64,000 bases of DNA from Pseudomonas sp. G2-4. Its GTDB lineage: Bacteria; Pseudomonadota; Gammaproteobacteria; Pseudomonadales; Pseudomonadaceae. The notes beneath the pieces are model-generated. The model had not been told where the DNA came from. It saw only the letters and a program-made list of their open reading frames with translations, and made no database searches. The stretch covers positions 6,227,001-6,291,000 of the forward strand of contig NZ_CP125957.1 in NCBI RefSeq assembly GCF_030064125.1, written 5' to 3'. Below, in pieces: positions 16,355-26,969 of the stretch. Position 1 is the first letter of the stretch; each line of letters starts with the position of its first letter. Position numbers and translations under genes: made by a program.

Positions 16355-17326
16355 CTAAGCCCGCGGCGCATACGCAAACACATCGGCGCGCATTTGGTGA
16401 GCGTCCATTCCGGCTTCGACCAGTGCATCGAGCGTGGCATAGATCATGGCCGGCGAACCGCTGGCGTAGACATGCACACCGGAAAGATCGTCGATGTCCT
16501 GGCACACCGCTTCGTGGAGCATCCCGCAGCGTCCTTCCCAGCCACACACGTCACTGACGACTTTGTGCAGGTACAGATTCGGCAGCTTTTTCCACTCGTC
16601 CCAATGCTCGATTTCATAGAAATCTTCCGGACGGCGCACGCCCCAATACAGATGTACCGGGTGCTTGAACCCCGCAGCGCGACAATGCTCGATCAGGCTG
16701 TGCATCTGGGCCATGCCGGTTCCGGCGGCGATTAGCACCAATGGGCCGTCCGGCAGCTCGGACAGGTGGGTGTCGCCGAAAGGCATTTCGACGCGCACGC
16801 TGGGGTTGCGCTGCAGTTGCTCCAGCAGCGCCTGCGCACTGCTTTCGCGCACTAACACGTGCAATTGCAGGTCGCGCCCCGAATGTGGCGCGGAAGCCAG
16901 GGAGAACGCCGATTTTTCGCCATTCTCCCGCTCGATCATCAGGTACTGCCCCGCGTGATAGCGCGGCGGCTTGCCCGCCGGCGCACGCAGGCGCACTCGC
17001 CAGACGTCCCCGCCCACGTCGGCGCAGTCGACGACTTGGCAGGCCAGGCTACGGACCGGCAACTCACCCGGCGACAGCACGCCATCCCACAGCACCACGC
17101 AGTCCTCCAGGGGTTCGGCGATGCAGGTGAAAATCTCACCGTGATCGCGCACTTCGCCAGCCTGCTCGACACGGCCTTCCACCAACAACGCACCACACAC
17201 ATGGCAGTTGCCGTTGCGGCAGCTTTGCGGGCATTCATAGCCCAGGCGCCGCGCACCATCGAGAATCCGCTCGGCGGGCCGGATCTCCAGCACCGCCCCG
17301 GAAGGCTGCAAGGTTACACGCATCAA
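16355..17326 (-). CDS. Ferredoxin-fused flavin/NAD(P)H oxidoreductase downstream of ubiD
   Basis: 323 residues. The N-terminal plant-type 2Fe-2S domain has ligands Cys36, Cys41, Cys44 and Cys68 (C-X4-C-X2-C-X23-C). It is followed by an FAD domain ([20 protein letters not shown]) and an NAD domain ([20 protein letters not shown]). This class is usually annotated as CDP-6-deoxy-glucoseen reductase, but no dideoxysugar genes are nearby. It overlaps ubiD by 4 bp (ATGA). In E. coli the gene after ubiD is fre, an NAD(P)H:flavin reductase of the same superfamily. I therefore infer a role in supplying reduced flavin or electrons linked to UbiD rather than sugar metabolism. Confidence 0.85.
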   Translation of the reverse strand: MMRVTLQPSGAVLEIRPAERILDGARRLGYECPQSCRNGNCHVCGALLVEGRVEQAGEVRDHGEIFTCIAEPLEDCVVLWDGVLSPGELPVRSLACQVVDCADVGGDVWRVRLRAPAGKPPRYHAGQYLMIERENGEKSAFSLASAPHSGRDLQLHVLVRESSAQALLEQLQRNPSVRVEMPFGDTHLSELPDGPLVLIAAGTGMAQMHSLIEHCRAAGFKHPVHLYWGVRRPEDFYEIEHWDEWKKLPNLYLHKVVSDVCGWEGRCGMLHEAVCQDIDDLSGVHVYASGSPAMIYATLDALVEAGMDAHQMRADVFAYAPRA

Positions 17327-18789
17327 TCTATTCCTAACTGATTCCAGATGGCATCGATCCGTTGGGTAACGGCCTCATCCTTGACGATAACCCGGCCCCA
17401 CTCACGCGTGGTTTCACCGGGCCATTTATGCGTGGCATCGAGTCCCATCTTCGACCCCAGGCCGGACACCGGCGAGGCGAAGTCGAGGTAGTCGATCGGC
17501 GTATTCTCGATCATCACCGTGTCGCGCTTGGGGTCCATGCGCGTGGTGATGGCCCAGATCACGTCGTTCCAGTCCCGTGCGTTGATATCGTCATCAGTGA
17601 CGATAACGAACTTGGTGTACATGAACTGTCGCAAAAACGACCAGACCCCAAGCATGACCCGCTTGGCGTGCCCCGGATACGACTTCTTCATGGTCACCAC
17701 GGCCATTCGATACGAACAGCCTTCCGGCGGCAGGTAGAAGTCGGTGATTTCCGGAAACTGCTTCTGCAGGATCGGCACGAACACTTCGTTCAGCGCCACC
17801 CCGAGAATGGCTGGCTCGTCCGGTGGCCGGCCGGTGTAGGTGCTGTGGTAGATCGGCTTGATCCGATGGGTAATGCGCTCGACGGTGAACACCGGGAAGC
17901 TGTCGACTTCGTTGTAGTAACCCGTGTGGTCGCCATATGGCCCTTCATCGGCCATTTCACCGGGATGGATCACGCCTTCAAGGATGATCTCGGCGGTGGC
18001 CGGCACTTGCAGGTCATTGCCACGGCATTTCACCAGCTCGGTACGGTTGCCACGCAACAGGCCGGCGAAGGCATATTCGGAAAGGCTGTCGGGCACGGGC
18101 GTAACCGCACCGAGGATGGTCGCCGGGTCTGCGCCCAGGGCAACCGACACCGGGAACGGTTGACCGGGGTGTTTTTCACACCACTCGCGGTAGTCCAGCG
18201 CCCCGCCTCGGTGACTTAGCCAGCGCATGATCACCTTGTTGCGGCCAATCACCTGCTGACGATAGATGCCGAGGTTCTGGCGATCCTTGTTCGGGCCTTT
18301 GGTGACGGTCAGGCCCCAGGTAATCAGCGGCCCCACGTCGCCCGGCCAGCAGGTTTGCACGGGCAGCATCGCCAGGTCGACGTCGTCACCCTCGATCACC
18401 ACTTCCTGGCAAATAGCGTCCTTGACGACTTTCGGCGCCATGGAAATGATCTTGCGGAAAATCGGCAGCTTGGACCACGCGTCCTTCAGACCTTTCGGCG
18501 GCTCGGGCTCCTTGAGAAACGCCAACAGCTTGCCGATCTCGCGCAGTTCGCTAACCGCTTCGGCGCCCATGCCCAGGGCCACGCGCTCAGGCGTGCCGAA
18601 CAGGTTCCCCAAGACTGGAATGTCGTAGCCCGTGGGATTCTCGAACAATAACGCCGGGCCTTTGGCCCGAAGCGTGCGGTCGCAGACTTCCGTCATCTCC
18701 AGCACCGGAGAGATGGGAATCTGGATACGTTTCAACTCGCCGCGCTGCTCAAGTTGCTGCACGAAATCCCGAAGATCCTTGAATTTCAT
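17323..18789 (-). CDS. ubiD: 4-hydroxy-3-polyprenylbenzoate decarboxylase
   Basis: Prenylated-FMN-dependent decarboxylase of ubiquinone synthesis. The protein is 488 residues from the ATG at 18787-18789 ([20 protein letters not shown]). A longer open frame from 18903 would add 38 residues not seen in the family. Family landmarks include [40 protein letters not shown] with the catalytic Glu/Arg/Glu region, and [20 protein letters not shown]. The enzyme needs prFMN made by UbiX, whose gene is not in the window. It is first in a two-gene operon with the ferredoxin reductase. Confidence 0.95.
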   Translation of the reverse strand: MKFKDLRDFVQQLEQRGELKRIQIPISPVLEMTEVCDRTLRAKGPALLFENPTGYDIPVLGNLFGTPERVALGMGAEAVSELREIGKLLAFLKEPEPPKGLKDAWSKLPIFRKIISMAPKVVKDAICQEVVIEGDDVDLAMLPVQTCWPGDVGPLITWGLTVTKGPNKDRQNLGIYRQQVIGRNKVIMRWLSHRGGALDYREWCEKHPGQPFPVSVALGADPATILGAVTPVPDSLSEYAFAGLLRGNRTELVKCRGNDLQVPATAEIILEGVIHPGEMADEGPYGDHTGYYNEVDSFPVFTVERITHRIKPIYHSTYTGRPPDEPAILGVALNEVFVPILQKQFPEITDFYLPPEGCSYRMAVVTMKKSYPGHAKRVMLGVWSFLRQFMYTKFVIVTDDDINARDWNDVIWAITTRMDPKRDTVMIENTPIDYLDFASPVSGLGSKMGLDATHKWPGETTREWGRVIVKDEAVTQRIDAIWNQLGID

Positions 18790-18868
18790 TGAGATGCCAC
18801 CCCGAAAATAGGCGTACATCCTACCTGCTCTAACGCCCAAACAGCAGCCCGTACGTTCGCGGCAGCGA

Positions 18869-20824
18869 TCAATTGTCGGTTGTACCCAACAGCACCGGAG
18901 CAAACAACGGACTTAGCCGGGCGCTGCCAATGTCAGACAGATGATCTTCGTCTTTGTACTGCGAATGACCATTGACCTCTATGCTGCAGACCTGGCCCGC
19001 ACACATCAGCGGGGTCGGGTCGATGATATGCACGCCGGGGTCGGCGGCGCTCATCGAGTCGAACAATCCACTCAGGAAACGCTGGCGGGCCAAGTGCTCC
19101 TGGAGCGGGCGACCCAATCCCTCGGCCGAACGCCCGACCCGGGCCAGGCTCACCAATCGGTTGATAGCACCCTTGCGCTGCAGTGGCACCTCCTTGAACA
19201 ACCAGACTTGCGCGCCCGTTGCCCTTATCGCCGCCACCTGTGTCTTGAGCGCCGCGGCCATACGTGCCTCGGCCTCGGCGGTATTGTCGCGGGGGTTGAG
19301 TAACAACTTCTTATCGCCGTCCTCACGACCGTAGACGTAAAGGCTCCAGTTAGACGCCAGCACCACGTCCCTGATCTGCAGGTGGCGAACCTGCTCCATG
19401 GTCCGTTCGTTAAAGTCCCTGCACCGCTGGCGAGGTCCGTCGCTCAGGGTCGACGGGCAACCGCTCATACTGTAAAGCCATACCGGACGCCCCTCGCGGG
19501 AGGCCCCCTCTTCAATCGCCGGCAACAATGCGGCGGCATGACTGTCGCCCCAAACCAGTCGAGTCGCCGGCGCCTCTTTGTTCCTGCCAATCAGGCAGGC
19601 CTTGTCCAGATTCTTATCCGAAGGCACCAACAGGCATTTCATCTGCCCTGCCCGCCACTCTCGCGCCTGAGCATACTCCAGAGCCTTGCCCGTAATGCGC
19701 TGGGGGAAACCATCGGCCGAGCGCACCACTGACCCCGTCACCGCCAGGGCAACCATGGCCAGTAAACCTGCGGCCAGCACCGGCTTGCGTGCGGCCAGCA
19801 AGCGCTTTTCACGAAACGGAAGCTCGACGAAACGCCAGCTCAACCAGGCAAGGCCCAGCGCCAGCAGAATCCAGCCCACAGCTTCCCAAGCCTGGATACC
19901 GTCGATCGAGATGACATTGGCATAGACGTAGACCGGCCAATGCCACAGATAAAAGGAATAGGACAGCAGGCCGATCCAGACGAGTGCCTTGGCACTCAGC
20001 ACCTGAGCAACCCAGGTCGAACTCTGGGCACCGGACCAGATCAGCGCAGTGGTGCCAAGCACCGGCAGCAAGGCGGCCCACCCCGGAAAGCGCGAGGACT
20101 CGTCAAAAGTGAAAACCGCCACCAGGACAGCAGCCAACCCGACCGCGCCGGCGAGCTGATAGAGCCATGGCCTCACAACCTGTTTCGACGCGGGCAACAC
20201 CGCGAGCATTGCACCGCATAACAGTTCCCAGGCGCGTGTCGGCAGCGAAAAGAAGACGAAGTCAGGCTTGCGGTCGATGTAAGCGACATTCAGTCCAAAA
20301 GAAACCAACAGCACGGCAAACAACATCCAGCGCCAATGGCGAACATAGCGCATCAATACCACCATCAGCAGTGGAAAGAAGATGTAGTACTGCTCTTCAA
20401 CCGCCAAGGACCAGGTATGAAGCAACGGCTTCATGTCCGACGCGGGCTCGAAATAGCCGTCTTCACGCATGAACAAGATGTTAGAAATGAACAGTGCCTG
20501 ATAACGAACCGTCCTGCCCAGCTCCGAAAAATCCTTGGCTGTCAGCAGTAACCAGCCAAGGGCCAGCGCGGCCACCAATACCACGCTCAAGGCTGGAATG
20601 ATGCGCCGCGCACGGCGCGCCCAGAAATCGACGAAGCTGAAGCGCTGCGCACCGATCTCGCGGAACAGGATGCTGGTTATCAAAAAACCGGAGATGACGA
20701 AAAAAACATCAACACCGACAAAGCCACCGCTGAACGCGCTGAAGCCGAAGTGGAACAACACAACTGGAATAACGGCCAGCGCCCTCAAACCGTCGATGTC
20801 ACGGCGATTGCCAAACGTATGCAT
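18869..20824 (-). CDS. OafA/OatA-like acyltransferase with SGNH domain
   Basis: 651 residues from the ATG at 20822-20824, preceded by AAGGA; a start 12 codons upstream is less likely. The N-terminal 370 residues form an acyltransferase-3 membrane domain with 10-11 helices ([36 protein letters not shown] and [18 protein letters not shown] are diagnostic). The C-terminal part is a periplasmic SGNH esterase domain with the Ser motif [12 protein letters not shown] and the DxxH motif DEDHLSDIG. Such proteins O-acetylate lipopolysaccharide, exopolysaccharide or peptidoglycan. The acceptor here is unknown. It is a single gene between rho and ubiD. Confidence 0.9.
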   Translation of the reverse strand: MHTFGNRRDIDGLRALAVIPVVLFHFGFSAFSGGFVGVDVFFVISGFLITSILFREIGAQRFSFVDFWARRARRIIPALSVVLVAALALGWLLLTAKDFSELGRTVRYQALFISNILFMREDGYFEPASDMKPLLHTWSLAVEEQYYIFFPLLMVVLMRYVRHWRWMLFAVLLVSFGLNVAYIDRKPDFVFFSLPTRAWELLCGAMLAVLPASKQVVRPWLYQLAGAVGLAAVLVAVFTFDESSRFPGWAALLPVLGTTALIWSGAQSSTWVAQVLSAKALVWIGLLSYSFYLWHWPVYVYANVISIDGIQAWEAVGWILLALGLAWLSWRFVELPFREKRLLAARKPVLAAGLLAMVALAVTGSVVRSADGFPQRITGKALEYAQAREWRAGQMKCLLVPSDKNLDKACLIGRNKEAPATRLVWGDSHAAALLPAIEEGASREGRPVWLYSMSGCPSTLSDGPRQRCRDFNERTMEQVRHLQIRDVVLASNWSLYVYGREDGDKKLLLNPRDNTAEAEARMAAALKTQVAAIRATGAQVWLFKEVPLQRKGAINRLVSLARVGRSAEGLGRPLQEHLARQRFLSGLFDSMSAADPGVHIIDPTPLMCAGQVCSIEVNGHSQYKDEDHLSDIGSARLSPLFAPVLLGTTDN

Positions 20825-20910
20825 AACTGTCCTTGTCGACCTTGATACAAATGCGATCAAACAAGGACATCAGCGATTAGCGAAAATCACCCCGGATCTG
20901 AAAAATGCAC

Positions 20911-20940
20911 GAAAAAAAAGAGCGCCCTGTGGGGCGCCCT
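20911..20940 (-). terminator. Intrinsic terminator of rho
   Basis: On the minus strand, AGGGCGCCCCACAGGGCGCT is followed by eight Ts, 20 bp after the rho stop. The GC stem GCGCCC/GGGCGC and the U tract make a strong Rho-independent terminator. Confidence 0.85.
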
Positions 20941-20961
20941 TTGCTTGGTACTGACTTCGTA

Positions 20962-22221
<1,260 letters not shown>

Positions 22222-22418
22222 ATAGGAATGACGTAATCATTTATGGAGGGGGGGAAATTAAGCTTTTGGCTTAATGAGGCCGCGCCGCGGAGAAGGCGAC
22301 AGGATCGCGTACTTATTCGAAAGGAGAGCGTCGGCGACGGCTTGCAGGGGGCAATGGAGAAACCAGTGCGGGGCCGAATGTAACACCTGAATTTGCAAGC
22401 GTCTAGCCCCGAATAACG

Positions 22419-22447
22419 AAAAAGCCCCGCGATTTGCGGGGCTTTTC
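22419..22447 (-). terminator. Terminator of trxA
   Basis: AAAGCCCCGC (22421-22430) / GCGGGGCTTTT (22436-22446), with Ts on the minus strand. It lies 17 bp past the trxA stop. The remaining 22222-22418 is the rho leader and promoter region; no gene is seen there. Confidence 0.88.
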
Positions 22448-22463
22448 CAATGGCATTCGGCGC

Positions 22464-22793
22464 TTAGATGTTGGCGTCGAGGAAAGCCGCCAGCTGCGAC
22501 TTCGAGAGCGCTCCCACCTTGGTGGCTTCGACGTTGCCGTTCTTGAACAGCATCAGGGTCGGGATACCACGCACCCCGTGCTTGGCCGGAGTCTCCTGGT
22601 TTTCGTCGATGTTCAGCTTGGCAATGGTCAGCTTGCCCTTGTAGGTCTCGGCAATTTCGTCCAGGACTGGCGCGATCATTTTGCACGGACCGCACCACTC
22701 AGCCCAATAGTCGACCAGTACCGCGCCTTCGGCCTTGAGTACGTCAGCCTCGAAGCTAGCGTCGCTAACGTGTTTGATCAGATCGCTGCTCAT
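22464..22793 (-). CDS. trxA: Thioredoxin 1
   Basis: 109-residue cytosolic dithiol carrier with the active site [10 protein letters not shown] (Cys34, Cys37) and the cis-Pro region [14 protein letters not shown]. The ATG at 22791-22793 has GGAG 6 bp upstream; the frame extending to 22835 lacks homology and is rejected. It lies just upstream of rho on the same strand, as in E. coli. Downstream of its stop is a strong terminator. Confidence 0.97.
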   Translation of the reverse strand: MSSDLIKHVSDASFEADVLKAEGAVLVDYWAEWCGPCKMIAPVLDEIAETYKGKLTIAKLNIDENQETPAKHGVRGIPTLMLFKNGNVEATKVGALSKSQLAAFLDANI

Positions 22794-22914
22794 GGAAATC
22801 TCCGGGGTTGTCAGCAAAAAAACGTGGCCCATCATAGCGGCCCTTCCCGGGTTCAGGAAGCCGCAGTTGATTGAGTCTCCCTATGACGCAAGACGTATTT
22901 GGGTATAGCCCAAC

Positions 22915-23622
22915 TTACGAAGCGGCGGGGGCGACAAAGGAAATCCCGGTACGCAACGCTGCGTTACGTACATGTTCCTGCATGGCTTTTTGCGCAGCCC
23001 CCGAAGCGCGGCGAGCCAAGGCGCGAAGGATCTTGCGATGTTCCTGCCACGTTTCCATCGCCCGTTCCGCCCTGATGAACGGTAGTTTCTGGCTTTCCAG
23101 GAAGATGTCGGCGCTGGCGGTGAGGATGCTCAGCATGGCCTGGTTACCGCTGGCCAGCAGGATGCGCCGATGGAATTCGAAATCCAGCCGCGCCGCGGCG
23201 TCGAAATCCCCGAGCTTCAACTCCCGGCGCATGGCCTCGACGTTGTCTTGCAATGTGTCCAGTTCATCGGCGCTCAGCGTCACCGCCGCCAACCCGGCGG
23301 CGAAGCCTTCCAGGGCATAACGCAATTGGAAGATATCCACCGGCGAGGCCTGGGCCGCGAACGGCCAGCGCGGGGGTGACTCGTGGTGTAGAACCTCCAC
23401 CGCGGATTGCACGAACACCCCTTTGCCGGGCTGCACGCTGATCATCCCCAACGCGCTCAACGATGAAAGCGCCTCGCGCAACGACGCCCGGCTCACCCCC
23501 AGTTGCAGCGCCAGGTCCCGTTGCGACGGCAGCGCATCGCCGGGACCGAAGCCTTCATCGGCGATCAGTTTGCGGATGGCTTGCAGGGCCACTTCGGGAA
23601 CGGCGCGAGCGATGGAATTCAT
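22915..23622 (-). CDS. FadR-subfamily GntR transcriptional regulator
   Basis: 235 residues. An N-terminal winged helix-turn-helix (LPSQRDLALQLGVSRASLRE, around residues 31-50) is followed by a C-terminal all-helical FCD effector domain (VDIFQLRYALEGFAAGLAAV, LDFEFHRRILLASGNQAMLS) with the usual metal-site Asp and His residues. It is divergent from the ABC importer operon, with 254 bp between the starts, and is likely its regulator. FCD proteins usually sense small organic acids, but the ligand here is not predictable from sequence. Confidence 0.88.
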   Translation of the reverse strand: MNSIARAVPEVALQAIRKLIADEGFGPGDALPSQRDLALQLGVSRASLREALSSLSALGMISVQPGKGVFVQSAVEVLHHESPPRWPFAAQASPVDIFQLRYALEGFAAGLAAVTLSADELDTLQDNVEAMRRELKLGDFDAAARLDFEFHRRILLASGNQAMLSILTASADIFLESQKLPFIRAERAMETWQEHRKILRALARRASGAAQKAMQEHVRNAALRTGISFVAPAAS

Positions 23623-23758
23623 GATTTTTCAGACGAACCGGGCCAGTGAGCGGCTAGTTGTAAAGCTATTTACCGCGCCCGGCAAGTCGTGCCCCAGCAG
23701 GGTTCGGCGACAAATGCCGACGCCCGATAACAGTGCGAAATGACGCACAACTGTTCAG

Positions 23759-23789
23759 ACCAGTAAGACCACGCCACACCAGTAAAACC
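23759..23789 (+). promoter_or_regulatory. Direct repeat in the regulator/ABC importer intergenic region
   Basis: ACCAGTAAGACC (23759-23770) and ACCAGTAAAACC (23778-23789) match at 11 of 12 positions and lie 19 bp apart, about two helical turns. They lie 88 bp before the substrate-binding-protein start, and are a candidate binding site for the divergent FadR-type regulator. Confidence 0.4.
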
Positions 23790-23876
23790 GTGGGCTTGGC
23801 AGATGAAAACCCGCCTTGGCATGGCCTGTGCTCTGTCCGAACGCAGAAATCACATCACCGACTGCGGAGATTCGCC

Positions 23877-24662
23877 ATGATTCAGCGTTGCAGCGCCCTG
23901 CTCACTGCCCTGTTTGCCAGCCTGATGCTCTGTCAGCTGCCCGCCCACGCCGATGGCCTGGATGACGTGGTCAAGCGTGGCACGCTCAAGGTCGCAGTGC
24001 CCCAGGACTTCCCGCCGTTCGGTTCGGTAGGCCCGGACATGAAGCCCCGTGGCCTGGACATCGATACCGCGAAACTGCTGGCCGACCAGCTCAAGGTCAA
24101 ACTTGAACTGACGCCGGTCAACAGCACCAACCGCATCCCATTCCTGACCACCGGCAAGGTCGACCTGGTGATTTCCAGCCTGGGCAAAAACCCGGAGCGG
24201 GAAAAAGTCATCGACTTCTCCAGTGCCTACGCGCCGTTCTACCTGGCGGTGTTCGGCCCGCCTGACGCTGCCATCAATAGCCTGGACGACCTCAAGGGCA
24301 AGACCATCAGCGTCACCCGTGGCGCCATTGAAGACATCGAGTTGACCAAGGTTGCGCCCGAAGGCGTCACCATCAAGCGCTTCGAAGACAACAATTCGAC
24401 CATCGCCGCCTATCTGGCCGGCCAGGTGGACCTGATCGCCAGCGGCAACGTGGTGATGGTCGCCATCAGTGAGCGCAACCCCAAGCGCGTCCCGGCCCTG
24501 AAAGTAAAACTCAAGGATTCGCCGGTGTACGTGGGTGTGAACAAGAACGAGCCAGCGTTGCTGGAGAAGGTCAACCAGATCCTGGCGACCGCCAAGACCG
24601 ATGGCAGCCTGGAGAAAAACTCCCAGACCTGGCTCAAGCAGCCGCTGCCGGCCGACCTCTGA
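23877..24662 (+). CDS. ABC transporter substrate-binding protein, amino-acid type
   Basis: 261-residue periplasmic solute receptor (SBP_bac_3 family), starting at ATG 23877 with GGAG upstream. The signal peptide CSALLTALFASLMLCQLPAHA is cleaved before DGLDD. The family core is GTLKVAVPQDFPPFGSVGPD, GLDIDTAKLLADQLKVKLEL and GKVDLVISSLGKNPEREKVI. Family members bind polar amino acids, opines or related compounds. The conserved Arg and Asp that clamp amino-acid backbones are not certain here, so the ligand is open. It is first gene of a four-gene importer operon. Confidence 0.88.
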   Translation: MIQRCSALLTALFASLMLCQLPAHADGLDDVVKRGTLKVAVPQDFPPFGSVGPDMKPRGLDIDTAKLLADQLKVKLELTPVNSTNRIPFLTTGKVDLVISSLGKNPEREKVIDFSSAYAPFYLAVFGPPDAAINSLDDLKGKTISVTRGAIEDIELTKVAPEGVTIKRFEDNNSTIAAYLAGQVDLIASGNVVMVAISERNPKRVPALKVKLKDSPVYVGVNKNEPALLEKVNQILATAKTDGSLEKNSQTWLKQPLPADL

Positions 24663-24683
24663 CCGTCGCTTGAGAGGCTGAGC

Positions 24684-25352
24684 ATGGCTTATCAGTTCGA
24701 TTTTCTGCCGGTGGTGCAAAACACCGAGCTGCTGTTGCGCGGCGCCTTGTTCACCTTGGAACTCACCGCCATCGGCGCGTTGCTCGGGGTCAGCCTGGGC
24801 ATCGTCGGGGCCGTGGTGCGGGCGTGGAACATTCGCCCGTTCGCGGCGATCTTCGGTGTGTACGTGGAGCTGATCCGCAACACGCCGTTCCTGGTGCAGC
24901 TGTTTTTCATCTTCTTCGGCCTGCCGTCCCTGGGCCTGCAGATTTCCGAATGGCAGGCGGCGGTGCTGGCGGTGGTGATCAACCTCGGTGCCTATTCCAC
25001 CGAGATCATTCGCGCAGGCATCCAGGCCATCCCGCGCGGGCAACTGGAGGCGGCCGCAGCCCTGGCGATGAGCCGCTTCGAAGCCTTCCGCCACGTGGTG
25101 CTGCTGCCGGCGCTGGGCAAGGTCTGGCCGGCCCTGAGCAGCCAGATCATCATCGTGATGCTCGGTTCGGCGGTCTGTTCGCAGATCGCCACCGAGGAGT
25201 TGAGCTTCGCCGCCAACTTCATTCAGTCGCGCAACTTCCGCGCCTTTGAAACCTACGCGCTGACCACGCTGATCTATTTGTGCATGGCGCTGTTGATCCG
25301 TCAGTTCTTGAACTGGGTGGGTCGCCGCTACATCGCCAGGAGCAGCCAATGA
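24684..25352 (+). CDS. Amino-acid-type ABC transporter permease 1
   Basis: 222-residue inner-membrane protein of the HisM/GltK family. The family pattern TELLLRGALFTLELTAIGAL is followed by YVELIRNTPFLVQLFFIFFG and the EAA loop EAAAALAMSRFEAFRHVVLL. It is predicted to have five membrane helices. It lies 21 bp after the substrate-binding protein and overlaps the second permease by 4 bp, so the two permeases probably form a heterodimer. Confidence 0.9.
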   Translation: MAYQFDFLPVVQNTELLLRGALFTLELTAIGALLGVSLGIVGAVVRAWNIRPFAAIFGVYVELIRNTPFLVQLFFIFFGLPSLGLQISEWQAAVLAVVINLGAYSTEIIRAGIQAIPRGQLEAAAALAMSRFEAFRHVVLLPALGKVWPALSSQIIIVMLGSAVCSQIATEELSFAANFIQSRNFRAFETYALTTLIYLCMALLIRQFLNWVGRRYIARSSQ

Positions 25353-25999
25353 GCGATTTCACTTTCTGGGACGTGGTGCGCAACTTGCTCACGGGCTTGC
25401 AATGGACCCTGGCGTTGTCGCTGGTGGCGTTTATCGGTGGCGGCGTGATCGGCTTGCTGGTCATGGTGTTGCGCATTTCCAAAAACGCCCTGCCCCGCAA
25501 CGTCGCCCGCACCTACATTGAGCTGTTCCAAGGCACGCCGCTGTTGATGCAGCTGTTCCTGGTGTTCTTCGGCGTGGCCCTGGCCGGGGTGGAGATTTCG
25601 CCGTGGATGGCGGCGGCAATTGCCCTGACGTTGTTTACCAGTGCCTATCTGGCGGAGATCTGGCGCGGTTGCGTCGAGGCGATTCCCAACGGCCAGTGGG
25701 AAGCCTCTTCGAGCCTGGCCCTCAACCCGCTGGAACAGTTGCGCTACGTGATCCTGCCCCAAGCCCTGCGCATCGCCGTGGCACCCACCGTGGGCTTTTC
25801 CGTGCAGGTGGTCAAAGGCACGGCGGTGACCTCGATCATTGGTTTTACTGAACTGACCAAGACCGGCGGCATGCTCGCCAACGCCACATTCGAGCCGTTC
25901 ATGGTGTATGGCCTGGTGGCCCTCGGTTACTTCCTGCTCTGCTACCCCTTGTCCCTCAGTGCGCGCTACCTGGAAAGGAGACTGCATGCCTCTGCTTAG
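25349..25999 (+). CDS. Amino-acid-type ABC transporter permease 2
   Basis: 216 residues from ATG 25349 (MSDFTFWDVVRNLLTGLQWT); the longer frame from 25280 overlaps the first permease and is rejected. The same five-helix HisM/GltK fold is seen, with TYIELFQGTPLLMQLFLVFF and the EAA loop EASSSLALNPLEQLRYVILP. The gene overlaps both neighbours (4 bp upstream, 14 bp downstream), consistent with coupled translation of the complex. Confidence 0.9.
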   Translation: MSDFTFWDVVRNLLTGLQWTLALSLVAFIGGGVIGLLVMVLRISKNALPRNVARTYIELFQGTPLLMQLFLVFFGVALAGVEISPWMAAAIALTLFTSAYLAEIWRGCVEAIPNGQWEASSSLALNPLEQLRYVILPQALRIAVAPTVGFSVQVVKGTAVTSIIGFTELTKTGGMLANATFEPFMVYGLVALGYFLLCYPLSLSARYLERRLHASA

Positions 26000-26720
26000 A
26001 ATTTCCGCCCTGCATAAATACTACGGCGATCACCACGTGCTCAAAGGCATCGACCTGACTGTCGAGGAGGGCCAGGTGGTGGCGATCATCGGCCGCAGCG
26101 GCTCGGGCAAATCCACGTTGCTGCGCACCCTCAATGGCCTGGAGTCGATCAACGACGGCGTGATCGAAGTGGATGGCGAATACCTCGACGCCGCCCGCGC
26201 CGACCTGCGCAGCCTGCGGCAGAAAGTCGGGATGGTGTTCCAGCAGTTCAACCTGTTCCCGCACCTGACCGTCGGCGAGAACGTAATGCTCGCGCCGCAG
26301 GTTGTACAGAAAGTGCCCAAGGCCAAGGCGGCCGAGCTGGCGCGGCAGATGCTGGAACGGGTCGGCCTCGGCGAAAAGTTCGATGCGTTTCCCGACCGTT
26401 TGTCCGGTGGCCAGCAACAACGGGTCGCCATCGCCCGGGCCTTGGCGATGTCGCCGAAAGTGTTGCTGTGCGATGAAATCACCTCGGCCCTGGACCCGGA
26501 ACTGGTCAATGAAGTGCTCAGCGTGGTGCGGCAACTGGCCAAGGAAGGCATGACCCTGATCATGGTCACCCACGAAATGCGCTTCGCCCGGGAAGTCGGG
26601 GACAAACTGGTGTTCATGCATCAGGGCAAAGTGCATGAGGTCGGCGATCCCAAGATATTGTTTGCCAATCCGCAGACGGCGGAGCTGGCAAACTTTATCG
26701 GGACCGTCGAGCCCGCCTGA
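25986..26720 (+). CDS. Amino-acid-type ABC transporter ATPase
   Basis: 244 residues from ATG 25986, inside the end of the preceding permease gene, with GGAG 6 bp upstream. Walker A GRSGSGKST (about 36-44), Q-loop VFQQFNLFPHLTV, signature LSGGQQQRVAIARALA and Walker B VLLCDEITSALDPE are complete. The CDEITSALDPE variant is typical of polar amino-acid importers (GlnQ/HisP-like). It is the last gene of the operon and is followed by a REPIN. Confidence 0.92.
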   Translation: MPLLRISALHKYYGDHHVLKGIDLTVEEGQVVAIIGRSGSGKSTLLRTLNGLESINDGVIEVDGEYLDAARADLRSLRQKVGMVFQQFNLFPHLTVGENVMLAPQVVQKVPKAKAAELARQMLERVGLGEKFDAFPDRLSGGQQQRVAIARALAMSPKVLLCDEITSALDPELVNEVLSVVRQLAKEGMTLIMVTHEMRFAREVGDKLVFMHQGKVHEVGDPKILFANPQTAELANFIGTVEPA

Positions 26721-26742
26721 TCCTCGCTGCCAAAGAGGTTCC

Positions 26743-26873
26743 TGTGGCGAGGGAGCTTGCTCCCGCTGGGCTGCGCAGCAGCCCCATGAGCATTCGACCC
26801 GGTCCATCAGGAAAACTCGGTGGCCGGTTTACGACTGCTGCGCAGCCGAGCGGGAGCAAGCTCCCTCGCCACA
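26743..26873. repeat. REPIN, GTGGCGAGGGAGC type, with divergent spacer
   Basis: Inverted TGTGGCGAGGGAGC arms flank an 80-90 bp spacer longer than in most copies here, with GGGCTGCGCAGCAGCCC on one side and GACTGCTGCGCAGCC on the other. It lies between the ABC importer and ppx. Confidence 0.88.
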
Positions 26874-26969
26874 GTGAACTGCTCTGGCTCAAGGGTTTGG
26901 ATCAGGTGCGTTGGCGTAAACGATTGATCGTGGCAGGATGTCGAGGTTATCGACCGAGACTTTTTGACC

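Noticed and set aside
16059..16358. Open frames translating the REPIN (MARELAPAGLRS-like peptides) here and at the other copies
   Set aside because: The same peptide recurs at every REPIN because the repeat itself is open in that frame; it is not a gene family.
23850..25349. 499-codon minus-strand frame opposite the ABC importer
   Set aside because: The importer genes are intact on the plus strand; the antisense sequence is low-complexity Gln/Arg/His-rich.
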